24,653 nt of DNA from JBOGJI01 sp050747865 (GTDB lineage: Bacteria > Acidobacteriota > Thermoanaerobaculia > Multivoradales > JAHEKO01), in NCBI GenBank assembly GCA_050747865.1, contig JBOGJI010000295.1:1-24653 (forward strand), given 5' to 3'. Numbering within the stretch: position 1 is the first letter of the stretch; every line of letters starts with the position of its first letter. Below the pieces are notes generated by a model, which made no database searches, had not been told where the DNA came from, and was given only the letters and a program-made list of their open reading frames with translations. Positions 15,901-22,609 of this stretch are shown piece after piece. The position numbers and the translations under genes were made by a program.

Positions 15901-16060
15901 GGTTGACGGTGACGTGGATCCCTTCGTGTCCCTGCTCGTGTGCCCAGTCGCTCAGGAAGCCTTGCAGGGCCGGGTAGAAGCTCTCCTCCCGCGCGTCCCC
16001 GCGGCGCGCGGTCTCGTGCAGGGCACGGAAATAGTGCTTCAGCCGAGTCTCGAGCTTCAT
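12905..16060 (-). CDS. Single-chain restriction-modification protein (nuclease + N6-adenine methylase + specificity region)
   Basis: This 1051-residue protein reads as one polypeptide. Residues 1-130 hold a PD-(D/E)xK nuclease: NPDFRVWDGG with Asp63 and YVEAK with Glu78 and Lys80. After a helical linker, the adenine methylase begins with GVYYTPEPVV at 327-336, SAM motif DPAAGTMTF at 366-374 and catalytic NPPY at 487-490. The C-terminal third (from about 590) is the target-recognition region with RPFDIRWIYY and a conserved WGYRIGGYQVLDKWLKDR near the end. It resembles type ISP proteins but has no SF2 helicase between nuclease and methylase, so it is closer to type IIG/IIL architecture. It would methylate and cut at one recognition site, with self-DNA protected by methylation. 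It converges on the ATPase module 53 bases away; the start at 16060 follows from the N-terminal nuclease fold. Confidence 0.9.
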   Translation of the reverse strand: MKLETRLKHYFRALHETARRGDAREESFYPALQGFLSDWAHEQGHEGIHVTVNPRPTEGGNPDFRVWDGGQRVIGYVEAKLPGIDLRSITDSEQLERYCKTFPNLILTDFCQFWLFRDGEVKDKVRAGRAMVLTDLDAPPPPENVGDLQDLLTTFLGFSLPRSFDAPTLARELARRTRFLGRIVLAQLQAEQKAKKGRLRSFFQAFRKFLLAQLTEEEFADLYAQTITYGLFAARTRADGDFNRKNAVLYIPRTIGVLHDVFEFLSWGELSEDLAWIVDDIAHVLAVADAAQILDRYYKQGKGADPIVHFYETFLAEYDPEERERRGVYYTPEPVVGYIVRSLHKLLQSEFGLADGLAAKDVTLLDPAAGTMTFVARAVEQAVATFVDRYGEGGRESFLRDRILPNFYGFELMMAPYAVGHLKMGFYLDELGHRLQPDERFQLYLTNTLEMEKKEQSELPGMAALAEEAEHAHEVKQKIPILVILGNPPYSGISSNTGEWISKLIEDYKYVAGEHIREKKHWLQDDYVKFLRFAEWKIAQAGHGVVGMITNHAWLDNPTFRGMRWHLMETFDEIRVLDLHGSTKRQETAPDGGPDKNVFDIQQGVAISFFVKRRTPVPSDARPASVLHAELWGTREDKYAWLDAHDIKDTGWTELQPNRDFQLFVPRDESGLERYHTYPQVVALFPVRVAGIITARDHFVIDLDRKALERRIVQFRDLNLSTEILRDTYGLKDTRGWKIDQERQWLSTQDDWRQSFKRILYRPFDIRWIYYSPHMVDWGREDIMRHMLVEENLALLTCRQISSLPWDHAFVGGTISDDSLVSNRTKERGYLFPLYLYAQADQDEGKPQIGWARAREPNLHPRLLPTLNDSWGNRVEAEALLHYVYAILCTPTYRSTYADLLRIDFPRIPFPAERSPFEAMAAFGKRLVALHLLESPELDPPGVRFEGEGDNRVARKKSDGFAYDPDTERVGINATQYFAPIPRALWGYRIGGYQVLDKWLKDRKERRLSIDDIQTYCRIATALAKTIEIQTELDEIYPAVEETLLDVRLSG

Positions 16061-16174
16061 GGTCCGCAGCCGCAGCCTCGGAGCTATGCGCCCTGTCTAT
16101 CAGAGTGCGGAGTATCTGGAAAGTCCACAGCTCCGTCTGAGTCCTGCCACCGGGAGGGCGAAGCCGCGGCGACG

Positions 16175-16579
16175 CTACGCGGGCGGACGGATGAGCTCGA
16201 GGTCGCGGAAGTAGCGGCGGTAGAAGCCGCGGTCGATGGCGAGCAGGGCGTCGGCCTGGAGCTGCGCGTGGGCTCCGACCAGAAGATCGGGGATGAGATG
16301 CTCGCGAGGTCCTCCCTGTTCGCGGTAGGTACGGAAGAGTCTTCCGGCGTGATGGGCGGTCTCGGCGGATATGGGGTCGAACCCGACAGTGAGCAGGTCG
16401 AGACTCTCCCGCAGCCTTTCGAACTCGGTGAAGAAGCCGCCCACCTCGGCCCATACGACCTCGCAGGCCACCAGTGGACCGGCCGAGGCGCGCTCTGCCA
16501 TGAGGTCAAGCCAGGCCTCGTGTCCTTCCTCGCGCTTGAAGACGGCGAGGAGGACGGAGGTGTCGACTGCCGTGGTCAT
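16175..16579 (-). CDS. vapC: PIN-domain ribonuclease toxin (VapC-like), pair 3
   Basis: The start at 16579 overlaps the antitoxin stop (ATGA) and places MTTAVDTSVLLAVF as the first strand; longer starts add a non-native Arg/Pro leader. The 134-residue domain has Asp6, Glu45 (VVWAEVG), Asp98 (LIPDLLVGAHA) and Asp116 (AIDRGFYRRYF), the complete acidic set in its most typical form. It should act as a site-specific RNase toxin. The pair lies just upstream of the restriction gene in the same direction, 114 bases apart, which could help keep that gene in the population. Confidence 0.92.
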   Translation of the reverse strand: MTTAVDTSVLLAVFKREEGHEAWLDLMAERASAGPLVACEVVWAEVGGFFTEFERLRESLDLLTVGFDPISAETAHHAGRLFRTYREQGGPREHLIPDLLVGAHAQLQADALLAIDRGFYRRYFRDLELIRPPA

Positions 16580-16821
16580 TTCTCGGGCAGGTCTGCCGGG
16601 CCGCGCAGGTCGGTGAGCCACTCCAGGGAGCTCTTGCCGGCGAGCTCGTGCTGCAGCACCCCGGCCGCTCGGGCCATCTGCTGCCTCGAGACGACCCGGC
16701 GGGCGGTGAGCACGGGTGCGTTCTCGTCGAACTCGAGCACGGTTCCGGGGCGCAGCCCGAACCGCTTGCGCAGGCGCACTGGAATCGTGATCTGCCCCTT
16801 GCTGGTCACCGTTGCCTTCAT
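16576..16821 (-). CDS. vapB: AbrB/SpoVT-type (VapB-like) antitoxin, pair 3
   Basis: The start at 16821 puts MKATVTSKGQITIPVRLRKR, a classic AbrB swapped-hairpin signature, at the N-terminus of an 81-residue protein. The second strand pair is LEFDENAPVLTARRV, and the tail (SLEWLTDLRGPADLPEK) is the likely toxin-binding segment. No ribosome site precedes the ATG, and the candidate promoter places the transcript start at or next to the ATG, so translation may be leaderless. It overlaps the toxin by four bases. Confidence 0.92.
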   Translation of the reverse strand: MKATVTSKGQITIPVRLRKRFGLRPGTVLEFDENAPVLTARRVVSRQQMARAAGVLQHELAGKSSLEWLTDLRGPADLPEK

Positions 16822-16827
16822 GAGAGC

Positions 16828-16867
16828 AGGGTAAGGCGCCGAGGTAAGCAAGTCAAGTATTCCTTGA
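16828..16867 (-). promoter_or_regulatory. Candidate promoter and operator of toxin-antitoxin pair 3
   Basis: On the minus strand TTGACT (16856-16851) and TACCCT (16833-16828) are separated by 17 bases; the -35 box is good and the -10 box weak. A 15-base inverted repeat, TCAAG-TATTC-CTTGA at 16853-16867, overlaps the -35 box, the position expected for autorepression by the antitoxin. The predicted start of RNA is at about 16821, the antitoxin ATG. Confidence 0.45.
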
Positions 16868-16943
16868 AAGTAAGGCATCAAGTCGAGGAGCTGTCGCGGC
16901 CTGCTTAGCGGGATAGCATCTGTCGCCTGTCGGAGAACACGGG

Positions 16944-18941
16944 GTGGAGCTCAGCTCGAAACAGCTTGCCGCCTTGACTGCTGCGGCGGAGACCTTTTTC
17001 CCGTCGCTAGAGGCGGATGCGGGGGCGGATGGGATGCAGGCGGAGTTCTGGCGGCGCGGCGCTTCCGAGCTGCAGTTGGCGGAGCGCGCGGCGGGTGTGC
17101 TGGAGATCCTTGCCGAGGCCGATCGGCGCGAGCTCGTGCGGCTCCTCGACCTGCTCGCGAGCCCCTTGCTCGGCGCAACCTGGACGGGGCCGCCGAAGCC
17201 GCTGGCCGCGCTGGCGCCGGAGCAGCGGCTCGCACTCCTGAATCGCTGGCGGGAGAGCCGCTTCCTGACCCTGCGCAAGGGCTTCCAGGGTCTGAAGAAG
17301 ATGCTCTGCTTCCTGGCCTATGCCGACCTGGTGGGTGCGCCGAACCCGAACTGGTCGGCACTCGGCTACCCGGGACCGCTGGACGAAGAGCCCGCCGGCA
17401 GGCCGCGGCTCGACGTGCTGCAGCCGTCGGCCGACATGCGCCTCGCGTGCGACGTCGTGGTGGTGGGCAGCGGCGCGGGCGGTGGGCTCGCCGCCGGGCT
17501 CCTCGCCGAGGCCGGGTACGACGTGCTGCTGGTCGACAAGGGGCCCTATCTCCAGGGAGAGGAGCTCAACCAGCTCGAGGGGTGGATGCTCGGGTGTCTG
17601 TACGAGCAGGCGGGCACGCTGACGTCGAGCGACGGCGGCGTGCACCTGTTTGCCGGCTCCTGCCTGGGCGGCGGCACGACGGTGAACTGGACGGCGAGCT
17701 TGCGCACACCGGACTCGATCCTCGGCGAGTGGGCCGAGGAGCTGGCGCTGCCGCATCTCACCGGCGCGGCGTACCGCGAGGGCCTCGACGAGATCTGTGC
17801 CAGCCTCGGGGTGAGCACGGAGGAGTCGCTGGACAACCCGCAGAACACGCGGCTGCGGCGCGGTGCCGAGGCGCTCGGGCACGCGGTCGGAACGATCCCG
17901 CGCAACGTCTCCGGGTGCGCGCAGGACGGCTGTCGCGGCTGCGGCTACTGCGGGTTCGGATGCCGCAAGGGGCACAAGCGGGGGACGCTGGAGACCTGGA
18001 TCCGACGCACCGCCGCGGCCGGCGGTCGCGTGGTGCCCGGAGCCTGGGTCGAAAGAGTCAGGGTCTCCGAGGGCGAGGTGAAGGGCGTCGAGATCCGGGC
18101 TCTGTCCGAAGACGGCGAGCCCGTCGAGCTCTTCGTGGCCGCCCGTTGCGTGGTGCTGGCCGCCGGGGCCATCCACAGCCCGGCGCTGCTCGCGCGTAGC
18201 GGCGTCGAGCATCCGGAGCTTGGCCGCAACCTGTATCTGCATCCGACCGTGGCGGTGACCGGCGCCTACGAAGAGCCGATCGAGCCCTGGTTCGGCACCA
18301 TGATGAGCGCGGTGGACGAGTCCGGAGCCCGCCTCGACGGCAACTGGGGCTTCCGGCTGGAGACGCCGCCGGCCCACCCCGGGCTGATGGCGATGGCGAT
18401 GCCCTGGACTTCTGGGCGGCAGCACAAGGAGGCGATGCTGGGGGCCCGCCACGCGGCCACGTTCATCGTGTTGACCCGCGACCGCCACGGCGGGCGGGTG
18501 CGCTGGGATCGCGACGGCCGCCCGCGCGTCGACTACCACCTCTCCGGCTACGACCGCGAGCACGTCCTGGCCGGGGTCGAAGCCGCGGCGCGGGTGCACC
18601 TGGCGGCGGGCGCCAAGCGCATCGTGTTGCCGCACAGCTCCTTCCCGCAGTTCCGCGCTCGCCACGGGGAGAGCGGGCTCGCGGACTTCCTCGCCCGTTA
18701 CCGGGGGCTGCGCTTCGAGCCGCACGATCTGCCGCTGTTCTCGGCCCACCAGATGGGCAGCTGTCGCATGAGCGGCCGCGAGCGGGACGGCGCGCTGGCG
18801 CCGGATGGTGGGGTGCGCGGCGTGCGCGGCCTCTACGTGGCCGACGCCAGCGCCCTGCCCTCGGCCTCCGGGGTCAATCCCATGATCTCCATCATGGGGA
18901 TCGCCTGGCATACGGTGCACGAGCTGCTGACCACCCTTTGA
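16944..18941 (+). CDS. GMC-family FAD oxidoreductase, long-chain alcohol oxidase (FAO) type
   Basis: The 665-residue protein starts at GTG 16944. Residues 1-130 match the N-terminal extension of FAO-type enzymes (LSSKQLAALTAAAETFFPSL). The FAD-binding motif VVVGSGAGGG begins near 171 with VLLVDKG after it. A Cys-rich stretch CAQDGCRGCGYCGFGC near 324-340 followed by RKGHK is characteristic of this branch. The C-terminal GMC elements are HQMGSCRMSG near 608 and GVNPMISIMGIAWHT near 648 with the catalytic His/Asn pair. It probably oxidises an alcohol or a sterol/fatty alcohol; the substrate and electron acceptor are unknown. No signal peptide or transmembrane start is seen, so it is cytoplasmic or peripheral. 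It is a lone gene, divergent from toxin-antitoxin pair 3. Confidence 0.88.
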   Translation: MELSSKQLAALTAAAETFFPSLEADAGADGMQAEFWRRGASELQLAERAAGVLEILAEADRRELVRLLDLLASPLLGATWTGPPKPLAALAPEQRLALLNRWRESRFLTLRKGFQGLKKMLCFLAYADLVGAPNPNWSALGYPGPLDEEPAGRPRLDVLQPSADMRLACDVVVVGSGAGGGLAAGLLAEAGYDVLLVDKGPYLQGEELNQLEGWMLGCLYEQAGTLTSSDGGVHLFAGSCLGGGTTVNWTASLRTPDSILGEWAEELALPHLTGAAYREGLDEICASLGVSTEESLDNPQNTRLRRGAEALGHAVGTIPRNVSGCAQDGCRGCGYCGFGCRKGHKRGTLETWIRRTAAAGGRVVPGAWVERVRVSEGEVKGVEIRALSEDGEPVELFVAARCVVLAAGAIHSPALLARSGVEHPELGRNLYLHPTVAVTGAYEEPIEPWFGTMMSAVDESGARLDGNWGFRLETPPAHPGLMAMAMPWTSGRQHKEAMLGARHAATFIVLTRDRHGGRVRWDRDGRPRVDYHLSGYDREHVLAGVEAAARVHLAAGAKRIVLPHSSFPQFRARHGESGLADFLARYRGLRFEPHDLPLFSAHQMGSCRMSGRERDGALAPDGGVRGVRGLYVADASALPSASGVNPMISIMGIAWHTVHELLTTL

Positions 18942-18964
18942 CGCACCGCGCCGCGGGCGTTCCA

Positions 18965-19010
18965 CCGCCGTTCACCGGCCGGGTCCCGCCATTCACCGGA
19001 TCACCGGTGA
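18965..19010 (+). promoter_or_regulatory. Direct repeat with 21-base period plus palindrome upstream of the Lia-like/LytTR operon
   Basis: CCGCCGTTCACCGG at 18965-18978 recurs as CCGCCATTCACCGG at 18986-18999, 13 of 14 bases identical, exactly 21 bases apart. LytTR regulators bind two 9-bp direct repeats with 12 bp between them, that is a 21-bp period. The perfect palindrome TCACCGGTGA follows at 19001-19010. The operon starts at 19081 and its last gene encodes a LytTR regulator, so an autoregulatory site is likely. The repeat is seen; binding is inferred. Confidence 0.55.
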
Positions 19011-19080
19011 CATCATCTGACCCGCTCCGTAGCCTGCGAGAGAACCCGGCAAGGTGCTGGAAGATCAAGGAGGCAAGACC

Positions 19081-19578
19081 ATGAACGGAACGCAGAGAGA
19101 CGACCGCGGCGACCGCTCCGCCGAGGACTACGTCGCCGGCCGCGAGCGCAGGCTCTGGCACGTCATCCTCGGCGTCGCCCTGATCCTCGGCGGCGTGGCG
19201 CTGCTGGCGAGCCGCGCCGAATGGCTGGACCTGGGGTCGATCTGGCACTGGTGGCCGCTCATCCTCATCGGCCTCGGGGTCTCCAAGCTCCTCTTCGACC
19301 GGGCGGAGGAGCGCGGCGGCGCGATCTGGCTGCTGGCCGCCGGCGTCTACTGCGGCATCGGCGTCTGGGAGCCCTACGGGCTCTCCTGGGCCACCGGCTG
19401 GCCGGTGATGATCGTGGCGGCCGGCGTCTCCTTCCTGCTCGGCGGCGCCGGCTGGGCGGCCTGCGTCGTGATCGACGGGCCGCGGCGGTCGTCCAACTCC
19501 GCAACGGGAGACTCCAGCGTCGCGGGCCGCGCGCTCCACGGCCCGGCGGATGGCAAGGAGGTCCGCCATGGCAACTGA
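19081..19578 (+). CDS. LiaI/LiaF-type small membrane protein
   Basis: The ATG at 19081 is used because AAGGAGG lies at 19067-19073. The 165-residue protein has a charged N-terminus and three or four membrane segments (HVILGVALILGGVALLAS, WWPLILIGLGVSKLLF, IWLLAAGVYCGIGVW, WPVMIVAAGVSFLLGG), including the WxWWPLILIGLG pattern typical of the LiaI/LiaF transmembrane domain (DUF5668-like). A short polar cytosolic tail follows. Such proteins hold or inhibit envelope-stress kinases. It overlaps the next gene by 11 bases and opens the four-gene operon. Confidence 0.75.
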   Translation: MNGTQRDDRGDRSAEDYVAGRERRLWHVILGVALILGGVALLASRAEWLDLGSIWHWWPLILIGLGVSKLLFDRAEERGGAIWLLAAGVYCGIGVWEPYGLSWATGWPVMIVAAGVSFLLGGAGWAACVVIDGPRRSSNSATGDSSVAGRALHGPADGKEVRHGN

Positions 19579-20263
19579 ATCGCTGCGACCCCGGGCCTGG
19601 CAGCTCGTCGTCGGTTGCGCCCTGATCACCTGGGGCGTCCTGCGGCTGGCCGAGGAGCTGGACCTGCCGTGGGCCGAGCCCGCGCTCACCTGGCTCTGGC
19701 CGGTCGCTCTGCTGGCCGTGGGCGCGGCCCTGTTCGCACAGGATCGCTCGTCACGCCTGTTCGGGCTGTTCTTCCTCGGGCTCGGCGGCTTCGGCGTCGT
19801 GACGCGACTGGTCGAGGCGCCGGCGCTCGATCTCGGCGACGTGTTCTTCCCCGGCCTGCTGATGCTGGGCGGCGGCGCGCTGCTCTGGCGGGTGCTGAGC
19901 CCGGGGGCGGACACAGACAGGAAGGCGGGGGACACCGTCAACCACTTCGCGATCATGGGCGGTCACGAAGTCCGTAGCTTGTCGCGCCAGTTCGCCGGCG
20001 GCTCGCTGACCGCGGTGATGGGCGGCTGTGAGCTGGATCTGACCGGCGCCGGCACGCCGCCGGAGGGCGCGGTTCTCGACGTGTTCACCATGTGGGGAGG
20101 GATCGAGATCCGGGTGCCGCGGGATTGGGAGGTGATCAGCCGGGTGACGCCGGTGATGGGAGCGGTCGAGGACACCCGCGGCGCCGGGGTTGAGGGCGCG
20201 CCAGCCGGTAGGCTCACTCTGCGCGGCATCGTGCTCATGGCCGGCGTCGAGATCAAGAATTGA
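19568..20263 (+). CDS. LiaF-like membrane protein
   Basis: The ATG at 19568 follows AAGGAGG (19555-19561) and lies inside the end of the previous gene. The 231-residue protein has about four membrane segments in residues 10-110 (including WLWPVALLAVGAALF), then a cytosolic beta-rich domain from about 125 with repeated glycine turns: FAIMGGHEV, LTAVMGGCELDL, VFTMWGGIEIRVP. This is the LiaF C-terminal (cell-wall-active antibiotic response) fold. In Firmicutes LiaF inhibits the kinase LiaS; here the kinase two codons downstream is LytS-type instead. The stop overlaps the kinase start as TTGA. Confidence 0.82.
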   Translation: MATESLRPRAWQLVVGCALITWGVLRLAEELDLPWAEPALTWLWPVALLAVGAALFAQDRSSRLFGLFFLGLGGFGVVTRLVEAPALDLGDVFFPGLLMLGGGALLWRVLSPGADTDRKAGDTVNHFAIMGGHEVRSLSRQFAGGSLTAVMGGCELDLTGAGTPPEGAVLDVFTMWGGIEIRVPRDWEVISRVTPVMGAVEDTRGAGVEGAPAGRLTLRGIVLMAGVEIKN

Positions 20264-21336
20264 AGCTCCTGCACCCCCTGCTGGCCACGCCCGGCCGGGT
20301 CCTGGCGTTCCTGGCCTCGACTCTGGTGCTCGGCGCCGCCCTGGCCGGGCTGCTCGTGCGCTGGTCGGGGCTGGCCGCGGGGACCGCGGCGGTGCTGGGC
20401 CTGCCGCTGGGGGTGCTGCTAGGCTTCGGCGCGCTCACCACCTGGTACGCGGTGCGGGCCGTTCCTCGTCCGGCCGGCGAGCCATCCCGCGCCGTCCTGG
20501 TGCTGGGCTCGGCGATCGGCGCCGGCACCGCGGTCTGGCTGCTGCTCGGCGGCCTGTGGGCGAGGGTGCTCGAGTCCTTCGCGGTGCCCGGTGAGCCGCT
20601 GGCGGCGCTGCGTGCGGCGTGGCCTCCGCTCCTGGTCGTGGGTTTGCTGGCCTACGGGTTCGCCGTGCTGCTGCACTACCTGCTCGTGGCCCTGGAGCGC
20701 TCGCAGGAAGCCGAGCGCCGCTCGCTCGAGGCGGCGACGCTGGCGCGCGAGGCCGAGCTGGCGGCGTTGCGCGCCCAGCTCGCCCCCCACTTCCTGTTCA
20801 ACAGCCTGAACTCGATCGCCGCCCTGGCCGGCTCGGAGCCCGCGGCGGCGCGGCGCATGTGCACCCTGCTCGCCGACTTCTTCCGCCGCAGCCTGACGGC
20901 GGGGGCGCGGGAGCGCATCCCGCTCGCCGACGAGCTGGAGCTCGCTCGCACCTATCTGGAGGTCGAGCAGGTGCGCTTTGGGGACCGGCTGCGGGTGGCG
21001 TGGGAGATCGAGGACGGTGTGGGCTCGACCCCGGTGCCGCCGTTGCTCCTGCAGCCGCTGGTCGAGAACGCCGTCCACCACGGAGTCGCCCACCGCGTCG
21101 ACGGCGGCACGGTGAGCATCCGGGCGGAGCGGCGTTCCGGCGCGGTGCGCATGGAGATCGCGAACCCGGTCGACCCGGATCGACCGATGACCCGCGGCAC
21201 GGGAACCGGCCTGCAGAACCTGCGCCAGCGGCTGCGCAGCCTTGCCGGCGGACGTGAGGTGTTGACCGTGGAGGAGAGCCCGGAGCTCTTCCGTGTCACC
21301 ATCGTGCTGCCCGCCGACGAGAGCGCGAGACAATAG
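20260..21336 (+). CDS. LytS-type sensor histidine kinase
   Basis: The TTG at 20260 overlaps the stop of the preceding gene (TTGA); this keeps the first membrane segment intact. The 358-residue protein has about four membrane segments in residues 13-145 with no sizeable external sensor domain, a coiled linker (148-172), the His_kinase box LRAQLAPHFLFNSLNSIAAL with phospho-acceptor His177, the N box PLVENAVHHGV near 267 and the G box GTGTGLQNLRQRL. It would phosphorylate the LytTR regulator encoded four bases downstream. Lack of a sensor domain suggests it listens through the neighbouring Lia-like membrane proteins. Confidence 0.92.
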   Translation: MKLLHPLLATPGRVLAFLASTLVLGAALAGLLVRWSGLAAGTAAVLGLPLGVLLGFGALTTWYAVRAVPRPAGEPSRAVLVLGSAIGAGTAVWLLLGGLWARVLESFAVPGEPLAALRAAWPPLLVVGLLAYGFAVLLHYLLVALERSQEAERRSLEAATLAREAELAALRAQLAPHFLFNSLNSIAALAGSEPAAARRMCTLLADFFRRSLTAGARERIPLADELELARTYLEVEQVRFGDRLRVAWEIEDGVGSTPVPPLLLQPLVENAVHHGVAHRVDGGTVSIRAERRSGAVRMEIANPVDPDRPMTRGTGTGLQNLRQRLRSLAGGREVLTVEESPELFRVTIVLPADESARQ

Positions 21337-21340
21337 CCCC

Positions 21341-22075
21341 ATGCGCGTCCTGATCGTCGACGACGAGGCGCCGGCCCGGGACCTCCTGCGCGAGCTCGCT
21401 GGCGCCATCGAAGGTGTCGAGGTCGCCGGCGAGGCGGCCAACGGCTTCGAGGCGGTGCAGCGCGCCGAGGAGCTCGAGCCCGACCTGCTGCTGCTCGACA
21501 TCCAGATGCCGAAGCTCTCGGGCTTCGAGGTGCTGGAGCTGCTGGGCGACCGCTTCCCGGCCATCTTCGTAACCGCCCACGACGACCGCGCGCTCGAGGC
21601 CTTCGAGGTCCACGCCGTGGACTACGTCTTGAAGCCGGTGGACGAGGAGCGTCTGCGCGAGGCGGTCGAGCGGGCGCGGCGGCGCATCGAGGCCGGCTCT
21701 CCGGCGCCGGCGGGCCGGGCGCTGGCCCGCGCTACCGAGCCGGCCGGCCGGCCGCTGGAGCGCGTCCTGGTCCGCGATGAGGGCCGGATCCACGTGTTGG
21801 CGGCGCCGGCGATCGACTACATCGAGGCGCACGACGATCAGGTGGTGTTGGCGGCCGGCGGCGCGCGTCACCGCAAGTCCGAGCGCCTGAAGGATCTCGA
21901 GGCGGTCCTCGACCCCCGGCGCTTCGTGCGCATCCACCGTTCCTACCTGCTCAACGTCGAGCGCCTCGCCCGTCTGGAGCTCTACGCCAAGGATTCGTGG
22001 CTCGCCATCCTCACCGACGGCACCAAGCTCCCGGTCTCCCGCTCCGGCTACGCCCGCCTCCGCGAGCTGCTGTGA
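21341..22075 (+). CDS. LytTR-family response regulator
   Basis: This 244-residue regulator starts at ATG 21341, four bases after the kinase stop. The receiver domain has Asp7/Asp8 (VLIVDDEAPA), phospho-acceptor Asp53 (LLLLDIQMPKLSG) and Lys98 (YVLKPVDEE). From about 140 it carries a LytTR DNA-binding domain (IDYIEAHDDQVVL, FVRIHRSYLLNVERL, LPVSRSGYARLREL). It is a transcription factor for envelope or cell-surface genes in related systems. The direct repeat at 18965-18999 is a likely target, making the operon self-controlled. Confidence 0.93.
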   Translation: MRVLIVDDEAPARDLLRELAGAIEGVEVAGEAANGFEAVQRAEELEPDLLLLDIQMPKLSGFEVLELLGDRFPAIFVTAHDDRALEAFEVHAVDYVLKPVDEERLREAVERARRRIEAGSPAPAGRALARATEPAGRPLERVLVRDEGRIHVLAAPAIDYIEAHDDQVVLAAGGARHRKSERLKDLEAVLDPRRFVRIHRSYLLNVERLARLELYAKDSWLAILTDGTKLPVSRSGYARLRELL

Positions 22076-22159
22076 CTTGAGCCTGGGTGGATTCCGCCCC
22101 CGGTACCCTGCGTGGTGGGCTCGGAATGAGCGGCTTCGGGATCGCTGTCCAGCAAGGTG

Positions 22160-22609
22160 TCAGAACAGCCGTTCGTCCCAGGGAACGACGAAGGGGTCCG
22201 AGACAGCGATCTCGCCAGCATCGGGATGCAGTGGATTGATCACGACGGTCCTACCGACAGGACGGCTCGGTACGGCGGCAACCACCAAGACGGCTGATCG
22301 TCGCTCGTCCAACCAGCGATCTCCATAGGCGAGCGCCGCCGGTGAGTCCCTGGCGTCCCATCCGGGGAGATCTTCGGGTCGCAAGGCTTCGATGAGACTG
22401 TCCGGAATGTCGATGCGGACGGCATGGTGACGCCCCGGTAGCGTGCGAGGACGCAGGGCGTGAGCCAGCTGTTCCAGGATGGCGCCAGCGAACGTGTCCG
22501 ACGCATAGATCACCTCTCGCCCGGCGGAGTTCCACCGCGCCCCCGCGAGCATTGCGCCGGTACCGTCGTAGGGAGCGTGCCGTGCTTTTGCGATGCGCCA
22601 TGCGATCAC
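22160..22609 (-). CDS. RES-domain toxin
   Basis: The GTG at 22609 overlaps the antitoxin stop (GTGA) and starts the protein with IAWRIAKARHAPYDGTGA, the usual beginning of the RES domain; longer starts add unrelated sequence. The 149-residue protein holds GARWNSAGREVIYAS at about 23-37 with the conserved Arg, LEQLAH with the conserved Glu, and a Ser in ERRSAVLVVAAV, then NPLHPDAGEI and a final WDERLF. RES toxins degrade or modify NAD+. It pairs with the Xre-type antitoxin upstream. The alternative, a non-toxic RES paralogue, is less likely given the partner. Confidence 0.9.
   Translation of the reverse strand: MIAWRIAKARHAPYDGTGAMLAGARWNSAGREVIYASDTFAGAILEQLAHALRPRTLPGRHHAVRIDIPDSLIEALRPEDLPGWDARDSPAALAYGDRWLDERRSAVLVVAAVPSRPVGRTVVINPLHPDAGEIAVSDPFVVPWDERLF

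Noticed and set aside
14033..16834. 933-codon plus-strand frame opposite the restriction-modification gene
   Set aside because: Low-complexity Glu/Val/Leu-rich antisense translation with no domain; the minus strand holds clear nuclease and methylase motifs.
17007..18965. 652-codon minus-strand frame opposite the GMC oxidoreductase
   Set aside because: Antisense shadow; the plus strand carries FAD and GMC motifs throughout.
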